NCBI RefSeq assembly: GCF_003946095.1 | Contig: NZ_RHOD01000017.1 | Coordinates: forward strand, 1 to 60,290 | From: Levilactobacillus lindianensis | GTDB lineage: Bacteria > Bacillota > Bacilli > Lactobacillales > Lactobacillaceae | Reading direction: 5' to 3' | DNA length: 60,290 nt | Part shown: positions 9,085-16,920 of the stretch, piece after piece | Layout of the letters: the number at the start of each line of letters is the position of its first letter | Numbering within the stretch: position 1 is the first letter of the stretch | Translations under genes and position numbers: made by a program | The notes under the pieces: model-generated | What the model was told of the DNA's origin: nothing | The model's database searches: none | Seen by the model: the letters and a program-made list of their open reading frames with translations, nothing else

Positions 9085-10092
9085 ATGCATTTAATTATTC
9101 CAGAATCATACGAACCAAAGCTGTCGGTTAAAGAAACGCAAAAGGCTATCCGGTACATCCGTGAAACCTTCCAAGACGAATTCGGTGACCAATTAAATCT
9201 GTCACGGCTGTCCGCACCCATGTTTGTCGACAAGGCCACTGGGCTGAACGATAACTTGAACGGGGTTGAAAAACCAGTCTCCTTTACCATGGCTGACATG
9301 GGCGACGCGCAGATTGAAATCGTCCACTCCTTAGCTAAGTGGAAACGGGTCGCCTTGAAGCGTTACGGCTTTGACCTGCACGAAGGTCTCTACACCAACA
9401 TGAATGCCATTCGTAAGGACGAAGACCTGGACAACTACCACTCCGCTTACGTTGACCAATGGGACTGGGAAAAGGTTATCACCAAGGAAGAACGGACGCT
9501 CGACACGTTGAAGCAGACCGTTCGGACCATCTTCAAGGTGATTAAGCACATGGAACACGAAGTTTGGTATAAGTTCCCCCAAGCTGTTCACCACTTACCC
9601 GATGAAATTCACTTCATCACAACGCAAGAATTGGAAGACCGTTACCCTAAGTTCACGCCTAAAGAACGGGAGAACGCCATTACCAAAGAACTTGGCTGTG
9701 TCTTCTTAATGAAGATCGGTGGCGAATTAAAGAGCGGCAAACGTCATGATGGCCGGGCCCCTGACTACGATGACTGGGAATTAAACGGCGACATTCTCTT
9801 CTGGTACGAACCCCTGAACAAGGCAATGGAAATCTCCAGCATGGGGATTCGGGTCGACGCCGACTCACTGCGTAAACAACTCAAGTTGGCTGACGCCGAG
9901 GACCGTTTGACCCTGCCTTATCACCAAATGGTCTTAAACGAAGAAGTCCCATTCACCATCGGTGGTGGAATTGGCCAATCCCGTCTATGCATGTTGTTAC
10001 TGGGTAAAGCCCACGTGGGTGAGGTGCAAGCTTCCCTCTGGCCACAAGAAATGATCGACAAATGCGAAGCTGCTAACATTCATTTACTGTAA
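9085..10092 (+). CDS. asnA: Aspartate-ammonia ligase (asparagine synthetase A)
   Basis: Makes asparagine from aspartate, ammonia and ATP in the cytoplasm. The 335-residue length and text match AsnA, a class II aminoacyl-tRNA-synthetase-like fold: start [19 protein letters not shown], the LSAPMFVD segment, [13 protein letters not shown], and the C-terminal motif 3 region [24 protein letters not shown] is 8-9 nt before the ATG. The gene is monocistronic, driven through the asparagine T-box leader and closed by its own terminator, so expression should rise when tRNA-Asn is uncharged. The frame is intact and looks fully functional. Confidence 0.97.
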   Translation: MHLIIPESYEPKLSVKETQKAIRYIRETFQDEFGDQLNLSRLSAPMFVDKATGLNDNLNGVEKPVSFTMADMGDAQIEIVHSLAKWKRVALKRYGFDLHEGLYTNMNAIRKDEDLDNYHSAYVDQWDWEKVITKEERTLDTLKQTVRTIFKVIKHMEHEVWYKFPQAVHHLPDEIHFITTQELEDRYPKFTPKERENAITKELGCVFLMKIGGELKSGKRHDGRAPDYDDWELNGDILFWYEPLNKAMEISSMGIRVDADSLRKQLKLADAEDRLTLPYHQMVLNEEVPFTIGGGIGQSRLCMLLLGKAHVGEVQASLWPQEMIDKCEAANIHLL

Positions 10093-10098
10093 ACAAAT

Positions 10099-10141
10099 AG
10101 CCACGACTCGCCCTTTACTTGGCGGATCGTGGCTTTTATTT
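10099..10141 (+). terminator. Terminator of asnA
   Basis: AGCCACGA and TCGTGGCT arms with further inner pairing (CGCC/GGCG), then TTTATTT. Confidence 0.9.
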
Positions 10142-10147
10142 AGAAAA

Positions 10148-10198
10148 GATCTAAGGGTTGAAAGCACTCAAATAGACTACAGCCCTTGGGATACTTGA
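10148..10198 (+). pseudogene. 3' tail of a YafQ-type toxin gene, remnant
   Basis: About 50 bp that match the last codons of the broken yafQ-like gene at 13478-13807, but on the opposite strand. Both share a GGTTGAAAGCAC block, then AAATAGAC and a TACTTGA further on. Translated here it reads D-L-R-V-E-S-T-Q-I-D-Y-S, against D-L-F-L-K-V-E-S-T-K-I-D-H-N there. Nothing of the upstream toxin is left; the asnA terminator lies directly before it. This looks like a scar of a lost toxin gene. Confidence 0.55.
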
Positions 10199-10211
10199 AC
10201 TGAAGCTGGTT

Positions 10212-11647
10212 AAAATAAACTTTATACTTCATTGAGCCTTACCAAGCAACCTGACCAGGTTGCTTGGTAAGGCTTTCATAAATTCGTCGAAAATCATGTT
10301 CAATAGCGTTTCACTCATGTCAATTTTTTTAGCTATACCAGTTAGGATCTTCATCAACCAATCCAAGGCATTAGTGAACGAAATTTCTGGTAGGGGTCGG
10401 GAATATTCGAAAAATATCCCGCCAAAGGTTCGATCATCTTGATTCTCTCGTTGTGCTAAGGCCAAAATATCATAGCCCATTAGGGTCAGAGCCATGTGGC
10501 CACAAAACCCGTCGTAGCTTTGAATCTGGGTTTTATCGAATTGAAGATATTGTTTAGCAACTTTGAAATAACCCTCAATCTGCCAGCGACGAGCATACAT
10601 TTGAATAATCTCTTGCGGGTGAAGGTCAGTTTTCGTGGTTCCCAAGACCAGATAATCATTAGGATGCCCACATTTTATGACGAAGACTAATTTGACAGGC
10701 ATTAAATGCCCCTCGACGTCAAAGGTAACGATGGGACTATACAAGTAGTGGGCCTTGGTCGGCCACTTACTACGTTGAAGCTGGTTATATAGCGTTTTTA
10801 CATCCATTTGGCGGCCCCGGTACCGGAAGTAAACCTTCTTAGATTTTTTCAACATGCCAATGCCATAACGTCCACGCTTCAGTAGCTCAGCGAACATATG
10901 TGGAGATGCAAACCAACTATCAAAGAGCACGTAGCGGGCCTTAATACCAGCCCCCACCGCGGCATCCACCAGTTCCAAAGCAACGTCATTCATCTTTCAT
11001 TGTGCTTGCGCACGACGGCGAGCCGCCAAAGTCCGGCAATCAAATTTTTTAAAGATGCCAATTTGGTTTTTAGGATGACTGGAGGACATTAAAGCGAAGC
11101 GGATGGGAAGAAAGGTATTACCATCGCTCCATCCCAAAGTTAGGGTGCGAAATCCCTTGAAGTACACTTGTTTATCGTGGTCGAAGACCCAAGCTAGTAG
11201 CTCAGTTTTCTTAGAAAACTCGCGCTTAAATAAGGAATCATCGAGGATGAGTGCTTGGCGGCGTCTTGAATCTGTAAAATGATGGACGTATTGAATAAGC
11301 CGGACTGCCAGGAGTGTAACCAGGCGTTGCCAGTTGGTTCGTGGATCATTCAAGCAATTTCGAGCAGTCTTTTTTGAAAAATCCGTTGCGGTCGCCCGAA
11401 AGATTGAGTAACGGTGAAAAATTATACCTAAAAGCCATTCAAGTAGGATTGGGACAGGTGTCCCCTTGGTTTTAAGGATGTTAGCACGACGAAGTGCGAC
11501 GGGTAACTGGACCAATTTAGAAAAATGTTTAAAAGAGTAGTGAAAATCAGAGGTTGAATGATGTATAAGACATGGGCATAGATTCTCCTTGTATATTGGT
11601 TTTAGACGACTCAATTATACAAGCATGGAGTAATCCATGTCTATTTT
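10212..11647 (-). mobile_element. IS4-type insertion sequence, about 1.44 kb
   Basis: The ends carry an imperfect inverted repeat: AAAATAAAC..TACTTCAT inward from 10212 and AAAATAGAC..TACTCCAT inward from 11647. Between them lies one transposase locus. I see no clear direct target duplication, which fits later deletion or rearrangement next to the element. The boundaries are estimated by eye. Confidence 0.65.
10229..11614 (-). pseudogene. IS4-family DDE transposase with an in-frame TGA
   Basis: Cut-and-paste type transposase of the IS4 group. The first part (from 11614) holds the first catalytic Asp in LILDDSLF; the second part holds the second Asp in YVLFDSWF and the family signature Y-x2-R-x3-E-x6-K in YARRWQIEGYFKVAK, with the catalytic Glu. 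The two parts are in one frame but separated by TGA at 10997-10999, with A-Q-A-Q before and K-M-N-D-V after. The product is therefore cut between the first and second catalytic residues and should be inactive. The C-terminal codons fall in a palindrome (CTTACCAAGCAACC and its complement, about 10237-10275). Confidence 0.88.
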
Positions 11648-11687
11648 TGTACAGTAAAGCCCCGGCTCGCTGGGGCTTTACTGTACA
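11648..11687. terminator. Long perfect palindrome next to the IS, possible bidirectional terminator
   Basis: Sixteen-base arms (TGTACAGTAAAGCCCC and complement) with an 8-nt loop. It lies between the IS end and the stop codon of the OYE gene. The stem is very stable but no clear T tract follows on either strand, so termination is only one reading. Confidence 0.5.
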
Positions 11688-11704
11688 TTATTGACTTTCA
11701 ACGG

Positions 11705-12841
11705 TTAGTTAACGATATCAAACCAGTCACCTGAATTTTGTATTATCCCCCAAAGTTTATCTGGTAATTTCATATTATCTAATTGAGAGACATGCAGCTG
11801 TTGTTCAATATCTGACGTTTCTCCTGACTTTACCTTTTCAGCCCAATCGGGATTCATTATTAATCCATGTGCAATTGCAGCAAGGTCCAGGCCATCGTCC
11901 AATGCTTCTTCAGCCTGATCTGGTGTATCCAAAGAACCAGCTGAAATTAATGGAATACGATGATTAATGTATTTAACTAACGTTTCAAGATAGGTAGCAT
12001 CCTCATCTGAATTACCAATCGGCTTGGAAGTCAACACACTATTTAATGTTACATGAACATAATCAATATCTTTCTTAATCAATTCATCAATCAAAGCTAA
12101 CGAATCATGTAGACGCAAGCCGCCATCAAGGTGTTCTTCAAGCGTAATACGATAGCCTAAGACAAAAGGTTTTTTAGCATAAAGTGCAATTGTCGATTTT
12201 ATTTCGTCAACAACAGCTAGGGCGAAGCGCATTCTATTTTCAAGCGAACCACCCCATTGGTCGTGTCTCTTATTATAGTATGGTGAGAGAAAATTTTGGA
12301 AAAGAAAACCAAAAGCCCCATGTAATTCAACACCATCGAATCCGGCAACAATTGCTCTTCTAGTGGTATCGCCAAATGCTTTAATAATCTCCAAAATTTC
12401 TTTCTCAGTTAAAGCTCGGGGACTAAAAGCCTCAACAAAGGTACTTTCTTTTGTTAAAACTGGACTAGCACTAACGATGTCTTTTGGATCTACTAAATTT
12501 GTGTTAGTTTTATTTCCCGCATGTAATATTTGTAAAATTGCTTTAGCCCCACCACTCTTAGCAGCATCTGCCAAACGTGCAAGGCTCGGAATAAACTTGT
12601 CATCATAACCGGCAAACTGATCACTGAAACCAATAGCGTTTGGTGCAACTGAAGTCGATCCAGTAATTACCATCCCCATTCCGTTAACTCGACGACGATA
12701 ATATACCATCTCTTGATCAGAAACCGTACCATCAGCGTTTCCAGACCACGTAGTCATGGGTGCCATAACCATATGATTCTTAAGGGTAAGCCCATTCTTA
12801 AAACTAAAGGGAGCAAGAGTTTTCTTATATTGTGTTGTCAT
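11705..12841 (-). CDS. Old Yellow Enzyme family FMN-dependent oxidoreductase
   Basis: A 378-residue TIM-barrel flavoenzyme of the NADH:flavin oxidoreductase family, expected to reduce activated C=C bonds (enones, quinone-like electrophiles). The start APMTTWSGNADG, the LQILHAGNK segment with His107, and FLSPYYNKRHDQWGGSLENRMRF are typical. In most relatives the substrate-binding pair is His-x-x-Asn or His-x-x-His; here it is H174-G-A-F177, so the second partner is replaced by Phe. That may change the substrate or the activity. The base composition is clearly more AT-rich than asnA or uppP, which suggests transfer. It lies 48 bp downstream of the MerR regulator in the same direction and is probably induced through it. 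Confidence 0.9.
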   Translation of the reverse strand: MTTQYKKTLAPFSFKNGLTLKNHMVMAPMTTWSGNADGTVSDQEMVYYRRRVNGMGMVITGSTSVAPNAIGFSDQFAGYDDKFIPSLARLADAAKSGGAKAILQILHAGNKTNTNLVDPKDIVSASPVLTKESTFVEAFSPRALTEKEILEIIKAFGDTTRRAIVAGFDGVELHGAFGFLFQNFLSPYYNKRHDQWGGSLENRMRFALAVVDEIKSTIALYAKKPFVLGYRITLEEHLDGGLRLHDSLALIDELIKKDIDYVHVTLNSVLTSKPIGNSDEDATYLETLVKYINHRIPLISAGSLDTPDQAEEALDDGLDLAAIAHGLIMNPDWAEKVKSGETSDIEQQLHVSQLDNMKLPDKLWGIIQNSGDWFDIVN

Positions 12842-12889
12842 ATATATCTTCTTTCATGATTGCGTACTTTTTCGAAATCTTAAATCTAT

Positions 12890-13330
12890 TTATTTTTGTT
12901 TATGAACTTGAAATTTATCCATCTTCCACAGCTCATCAACATGATCAGCATCCATTTCACCACTTTTGAATTTGGCAATATGATCCTCAAAGGTATCAAT
13001 TTTATATTCCAGTAAGTTTCGAGTTCGTTTCATTTCAGCAGACTTTTGATTTAATTTCTCGAGCTGTTCCTGTAGAATAGCCTTTTGAGCTGGCTCGTTT
13101 TCTCCACTTTGATTTAACTTCGCAAATTCAATTAAGGCTTCCATAGATAGGCCAGCGTCTTTTAAACATCTCACTAAAAATAACCAATCCAAATCTACGG
13201 GGCGATAATCACGGTACCCATTCTTATCACGCTTGATTGGTGGAATCACACCAATTCGTTCATAGTAACGTAAAGTGTCGGATGAAAAGCCAATTAATTT
13301 TGAAACATCCTTTCTATTAATGAAACTCAC
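12890..13330 (-). CDS. MerR-family transcriptional regulator
   Basis: A 146-residue activator with the MerR winged helix at the N-terminus (DVSKLIGFSSDTLRYYERIGVIPP, then NGYRDYRPVDLDWL) and a long coiled-coil dimerisation helix from about residue 80. The C-terminal part lacks a clear metal-binding cysteine set, so the group sensing aldehydes or electrophiles (AdhR-like) is more likely than metal sensing. It is placed upstream of the OYE gene and shares the AT-rich composition. The promoter at 13354-13384 has the long spacer that MerR proteins need, so the pair probably forms one self-controlled unit. Confidence 0.9.
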   Translation of the reverse strand: MSFINRKDVSKLIGFSSDTLRYYERIGVIPPIKRDKNGYRDYRPVDLDWLFLVRCLKDAGLSMEALIEFAKLNQSGENEPAQKAILQEQLEKLNQKSAEMKRTRNLLEYKIDTFEDHIAKFKSGEMDADHVDELWKMDKFQVHKQK

Positions 13331-13353
13331 CTGCTTTCTTAATTGATAAAGAT

Positions 13354-13384
13354 ATCATAAACCCTGCACCTAACTCCTTAGCAA
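13354..13384 (-). promoter_or_regulatory. MerR-type promoter with 19-bp spacer and internal dyad
   Basis: On the minus strand TTGCTA (13379-13384) and TATGAT (13354-13359) are separated by 19 bp. The spacer side of the -35 box carries the dyad CTAAGGAGTTAG (13370-13381). Overlong spacers with such CTAA/TTAG dyads are the hallmark of MerR-activated promoters. Confidence 0.7.
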
Positions 13385-13461
13385 GAGAAATTTTAAATTT
13401 TACTATGGCCTTATCAGGCTACTAGATAAGGCTTCACATTAAAAAAAGACTGTTTTTTCCA

Positions 13462-13490
13462 CCACAACTCAAGTAGCTCATGAGTTGTGG
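13462..13490 (-). terminator. Hairpin at the end of the broken yafQ-like gene
   Basis: Perfect 10-bp arms (CCACAACTCA and TGAGTTGTGG) with a 9-nt loop overlap the toxin stop codon. A T-rich run appears on the minus strand only about 14 nt later, so the terminator reading is moderate. Confidence 0.5.
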
Positions 13491-13807
13491 TCTATTTTGG
13501 TGCTTTCAACCTTTAGGAAAAGATCTTGATGCTTTCCTGTACGTACCAAACTCAAAATTAACCCCTTGTCATAGATAAAATACATCAAAAGCCAATCTGG
13601 TTCGATGTGCAATTCACGATATCCTCTCAGCTACCCTGCCAAGGAATGATCATGATGTTTTGATTGTAAAATTTCACGATCATCAACAAAAATCTCATGA
13701 ACTGCTGCCACTAATTTCTCTTTTGAATAACGGTTTTTTATCACCATTCGCTTTAGATCACGTTTAAACTTTGCGGTTTGCCTAATCGTTCTTAGTTTTG
13801 AGGTCAT
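13478..13807 (-). pseudogene. yafQ: YafQ-family mRNA interferase toxin, nonsense-mutated
   Basis: From ATG at 13807 the frame reads MTSKLRTIRQTAKFKRDLKR and runs to HHDHSLAG, then meets TAG at 13631-13633. In the same frame the family C-terminus follows: LRGYRELHIEPDWLLMYF, then LSLVRTGKHQDLF and a short tail ending at TGA 13478-13480. The GYRELHIEPDWLL and RTG-H-DLF motifs are those of YafQ. The active-site end is therefore lost. The start overlaps the antitoxin-like frame by 26 nt, the usual layout. Loss of the toxin agrees with the damaged antitoxin beside it. Confidence 0.85.
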
Positions 13808-14015
13808 GGTTAATTTGGTTCTCCGACGCCTCAACCGACTCAAAGGTTTCCTCAACACCCTGTTCTGTTTCAGCCATTGCCTGTCTGGTATCCGGATTCC
13901 ATGCCGGCCGGAATGGAAGAGCTTGTTCCGCTACACTTTGTTTTAAAAATAAAGTAATAGCTGTCGTCATCTCCAATCCTAAACTCTTAAACAGTTTCAC
14001 AGCCTCTTCCTTATC
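13782..14015 (-). pseudogene. dinJ: RelB/DinJ-type antitoxin, N-terminally truncated
   Basis: The readable part is DKEEAVKLFKSLGLEMTTAI, then TLFLKQSVAEQALPF, which is the ribbon-helix-helix region of DinJ/RelB antitoxins followed by the toxin-binding tail. An in-frame TAA at about 14016-14018 cuts off the N-terminal beta strand that contacts DNA (the VQARVDP-like part). A GTG at 14000 could start a short product, but without the DNA-binding strand. It is paired with the broken toxin downstream. No other gene is seen between here and uppP. Confidence 0.75.
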
Positions 14016-14186
14016 TTATGCATCAATTATTGGATATCATATCTCAATTTTTATATTTAAGTGTCCTCAGGTATTTACCAACATTTTACACAACCGCAAT
14101 CCCTCCTTTACACCAATTCGATACGATGAATCCTAACCGCTGTCACCTTGTGGCAGACTTACTCGTTCTAGAAAGAAGGACCTTGC

Positions 14187-15014
14187 GTGTTAGAAATCAT
14201 TAAAGCGGTCATCTTGGGTATCATCGAAGGGATTACGGAGTTCCTGCCGATCAGTTCCACCGGCCACCTTTACTTAGCCGACGCCTTCGTAAAGCTCAAT
14301 GAACCCACGGCCTTTATCAATATGTTTATGGTGGTTATCCAGTTGGGTGCCATCTTGGCGGTAGTTGTGATCTACTTCAACAAGCTCAATCCTTGGGCGC
14401 CACGGAAAAGCCATCTGGAACGTCACGAAACCTGGGTACTCTGGGTCAAGGTCATCATTGCCGTTCTGCCAGCGATCATCGTGGGCCTGCCATTAAACGA
14501 CTGGATGGATGCGCACCTGACGAGCTGGCAAGTCATCGCAGGAACCTTGATTGTCTACGGCATCCTGTTCATTGTGATTGAAACCTACAATAAAACCAAG
14601 CGGCCCCGTTACACCGATCTCAACCAACTCCCAGTAAAGATGGCGGTCCTGATCGGCCTCTGTCAAGTGCTGGCCATGGTCCCCGGGACCTCACGCTCCG
14701 GTGCCACCATCTTAGGTGCCATCTTACTGGGAACGTCACGCTACGTGGCTACCGAATTCTCTTTTTTCCTGGCCATTCCCACCATGCTGGGTGCCTCTAG
14801 CTTAAAAGTTTTGAAGTACCTCATCCATGGTAACCACTTCACCGGCATGCAGCTGGCGGTGCTGACGACCGGGACTGTGGTATCTTTTCTCGTCGCCTAT
14901 CTGGCCATTAAGTTCCTTCTCAGCTACATTCGTAACAACGATTTCAAGCTCTTTGGGTGGTACCGCATTGCCCTTGGAACACTGGTAATTGCTTATTTTG
15001 GGTTACTCAACTAA
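14187..15014 (+). CDS. uppP: Undecaprenyl-diphosphatase
   Basis: Polytopic membrane enzyme that removes a phosphate from undecaprenyl diphosphate and so recycles the lipid carrier for peptidoglycan and wall polymers; raised levels confer bacitracin tolerance. The two signature regions are present: [17 protein letters not shown] near the N-terminus (catalytic Glu and Ser) and [10 protein letters not shown] in the middle (Arg). The length of 275 residues and about eight hydrophobic segments match the BacA/UppP family. The start codon is GTG with AGAAGGA 6 nt upstream; no better ATG is available and the family N-terminus begins there. The gene stands alone and ends in a good terminator. Confidence 0.96.
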   Translation: MLEIIKAVILGIIEGITEFLPISSTGHLYLADAFVKLNEPTAFINMFMVVIQLGAILAVVVIYFNKLNPWAPRKSHLERHETWVLWVKVIIAVLPAIIVGLPLNDWMDAHLTSWQVIAGTLIVYGILFIVIETYNKTKRPRYTDLNQLPVKMAVLIGLCQVLAMVPGTSRSGATILGAILLGTSRYVATEFSFFLAIPTMLGASSLKVLKYLIHGNHFTGMQLAVLTTGTVVSFLVAYLAIKFLLSYIRNNDFKLFGWYRIALGTLVIAYFGLLN

Positions 15015-15054
15015 TTATCTGACCCCAATATTGCCAGTTTGTTACAAGTTATGT

Positions 15055-15091
15055 GACAGCCGTTTGTAATATTTGAATGGCTGTTTTTTGA
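15055..15091 (+). terminator. Terminator of uppP
   Basis: ACAGCC and GGCTGT arms around an A/T-rich loop, followed by TTTTTT. Confidence 0.8.
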
Positions 15092-15284
15092 TTTCTTAAG
15101 AACTTCTTAAGCCCGGTATCATAGGATCCTCAAGGAATTGAAGGTCCAACACTAATCAGGGCCAACTCTAACTCCCCAGATGTTGTGAAGTCCTTTTAAC
15201 TGCCCGGTAACCGGCTGTTAACATGTTTGCAACATTTCTCCGGTATACTGCAATTAGCAATTAAGGGATGAGGAAGTTATCGAA

Positions 15285-15686
15285 ATGTCAAAATTTAAAA
15301 TTAAAATCGCAACATTATTATTACTATTTGGCTTCTCCTTCGGGACTCTTACCGATGTGACGGCCAACCTCATGCCTGAAACCACGACTACGGCTCAGGC
15401 ATCGAGCAAGGTCTCCAAGAGCCAGGCAAAGAAAATCGCCGAAATCAATAAGAATCTTTCGAAGAAACAAAAAGCTGCTAAGAAATGGATCGCTAAGCGC
15501 GAATCCGGCTACAACTACTCCGCTCGTAATGGTCGTTGTTACGGTCGTTACCAATTACTGAAGTCTTACCTGCACGGTGATTACTCACCTGCTAACCAAG
15601 AACGGGTTGCCAACAACTACGTCAGTGGTCGTTACGGCACTTGGACGAAGGCTAAGCGTTTCTGGCAGAGTCATCACTGGTACTAG
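15285..15686 (+). CDS. Aggregation-promoting-factor-like secreted protein (Apf, lysozyme-like C-terminus)
   Basis: A 133-residue exported protein. A signal peptide (basic MSKFKIKIA, hydrophobic core, cleavage near TTAQA) is followed by a short Lys/Ala/Ser-rich helical linker and the Apf C-terminal domain: AAKKWIAKRESGYNYSARNG, then GRYQL, SYLHGDYSPANQERVANNYV and a final FWQSHHWY. The ESG and GRYQL parts resemble lytic transglycosylase-like folds. Family members sit on the cell surface and affect aggregation, adhesion and cell shape in lactobacilli. It is shorter than the classical Apf proteins because the N-terminal coiled-coil part is small. RBS GAGGAAG is 8 nt before the ATG; TATACT at about 15243 is a likely -10 box. 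Confidence 0.88.
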   Translation: MSKFKIKIATLLLLFGFSFGTLTDVTANLMPETTTTAQASSKVSKSQAKKIAEINKNLSKKQKAAKKWIAKRESGYNYSARNGRCYGRYQLLKSYLHGDYSPANQERVANNYVSGRYGTWTKAKRFWQSHHWY

Positions 15687-15771
15687 AATAGCGTCGGCTG
15701 TTCGTACCTTATCGCTACATAGCACAAATCATCAGGGTTCTTGTTTGGACATAGAATTGACTGAGTAACTG

Positions 15772-15806
15772 ACCGACTAGCTGGGGCTAGCCGGTTTTTT
15801 ATTTTG
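15772..15806 (+). terminator. Terminator of the Apf-like gene
   Basis: CCGACTAGC pairs with GCTAGCCGG (one mismatch), followed by TTTTTTATTTT. Confidence 0.8.
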
Positions 15807-15866
15807 CGCTAATGGTCGATAACGGCTAAACTAGACTTCAAACTTATCTGGAGAAAGGATCAGCCA

Positions 15867-16391
15867 ATGTCTAAGAAAATCTGGGCCACTAGTCTAATAG
15901 TCATTCTGGCCAGCCTCACGTTGACGGCCTGTGGGGCCAAAACAACCGCCACACCTCGCAAGACCCAACCAACGACCACCAAACCGAAAGTAAAACCACT
16001 GACTGTCTCGGAACTGCAACACGACGAGTGCCTGACTTATGCCGCCATCATCTACTTTGCCGTTCACCATACCAAGTTGCCACGCTGGCAAGAGGTCGCC
16101 GACATGAAAGCTGGCTGGCAGATCGAGATCTATCCCCATCAAGGCCGTCGCAAGTATCTGGTCTGGCCCGACCAACACATCACTAGCGCCCAGAAGAACT
16201 TGGCTCCCAACTGGTTTACCCTGAAAGACCAACAAGTCATCTACGACAGCTTCATCGTCCATTCCTTTCGCAAGGACCAAACGGCGACGACGACGCTGCC
16301 GAAGATCGTCAAGCAACTCAACCGCGACCATGCCGAGAAGGCCGTCCGGCACATGCCCCATAAACTAGCAGTCGTCAATCATGTCAAATAA
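15867..16391 (+). CDS. Putative lipoprotein of unknown function
   Basis: A 174-residue product with a lipoprotein signal peptide: hydrophobic ATSLIVILASLTLTAC with the lipobox LTAC at residues 19-22, then a Thr/Lys/Pro linker that spaces the domain from the membrane. The remaining 130 residues (starting LTVSELQHDECLTYAAIIYF) form a compact basic domain that I cannot place in a known family; the pattern LTVSELQ-D-E-LTYAAI-YFA is common to small lactobacillar lipoproteins of unknown role. RBS GGAGAAAGGA precedes the ATG. The gene is monocistronic and shares a bidirectional terminator with the convergent SRPBCC gene. Confidence 0.8.
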   Translation: MSKKIWATSLIVILASLTLTACGAKTTATPRKTQPTTTKPKVKPLTVSELQHDECLTYAAIIYFAVHHTKLPRWQEVADMKAGWQIEIYPHQGRRKYLVWPDQHITSAQKNLAPNWFTLKDQQVIYDSFIVHSFRKDQTATTTLPKIVKQLNRDHAEKAVRHMPHKLAVVNHVK

Positions 16392-16392
16392 C

Positions 16393-16437
16393 ACCAACAG
16401 GCACACCGCGAGATTCTCCGGTGTGCCTGTTTTGGTA
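16393..16437. terminator. Bidirectional terminator between lipoprotein and SRPBCC genes
   Basis: ACCAACAGGCACACCG pairs almost fully with CGGTGTGCCTGTTTTGGT across a 9-nt loop. It sits between two convergent stop codons. Confidence 0.8.
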
Positions 16438-16438
16438 A

Positions 16439-16846
16439 CTAGCTGGCGACGATCTGGGCTAAACGTGTCAGGTTCTGTTGAAAAGCCCGCTTCGCAATCG
16501 GAGCCATTAATTTTACGGGTAAGCCGGTGCTATCCGGAACGTACAGTGCCTCTTGAATCAACGTTCCTGCTTCCTGTGCCGTGAGGGTAAAGACCAGGCG
16601 ATAAGCCAAGCGTCCCTGCGTACTCCGGTAAGTCACTTGATCATCCGTTGCCGTCACCGCAAGCCGTTCGTGCTGATTCAGGGCTGCCCCTTGCCGCTTA
16701 ATCTCGAAGGCATTTGCCCCCGATGTCACCGTCGTAATGTCGGGCACCCACTTCAATAGTGCCCGCGGGTCGGCCAGGACCTTTTGGACAGTTGCGACCG
16801 GCGCCTGGGCCAGAACCTCATTGGTAAAAACTGCTATGTTTGTCAT
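16439..16846 (-). CDS. SRPBCC (START-like) domain protein
   Basis: A 135-residue cytoplasmic protein with the helix-grip pattern of the SRPBCC/polyketide-cyclase superfamily: an early strand FTNEVLAQAPVATVQKVLAD, the PRALLKWVPDITTV turn, antiparallel strands and a long C-terminal helix (PIAKRAFQQNLTRLAQIV). Such proteins bind hydrophobic small molecules or act as chaperones; the ligand is unknown. RBS AGGAGG lies 8 nt before the ATG. It lies 74 bp downstream of the Rgg-like regulator in the same direction and may be cotranscribed with it. Confidence 0.8.
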   Translation of the reverse strand: MTNIAVFTNEVLAQAPVATVQKVLADPRALLKWVPDITTVTSGANAFEIKRQGAALNQHERLAVTATDDQVTYRSTQGRLAYRLVFTLTAQEAGTLIQEALYVPDSTGLPVKLMAPIAKRAFQQNLTRLAQIVAS

Positions 16847-16920
16847 GCTAAGAACCTCCTTTAGTTGATGACCCCATTCTAGCGGGTCTCACCAAAGGGT
16901 TAAAATCAGTATCCTGATAT

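Noticed and set aside
10170-10177. AAATAGAC at 10170 as the left end of the IS4 element
   Set aside because: It matches the right end for eight bases, but the same bases belong to a toxin-gene tail that recurs at 13.5 kb. The longer match at 10212 is the better terminal repeat.
1415-10999. Stop-codon recoding as an explanation for the interrupted genes
   Set aside because: The breaks use TAA, TGA and TAG in three unrelated genes while neighbouring genes use the same codons as normal stops. No recoding signal is shared, so independent point mutations are simpler.
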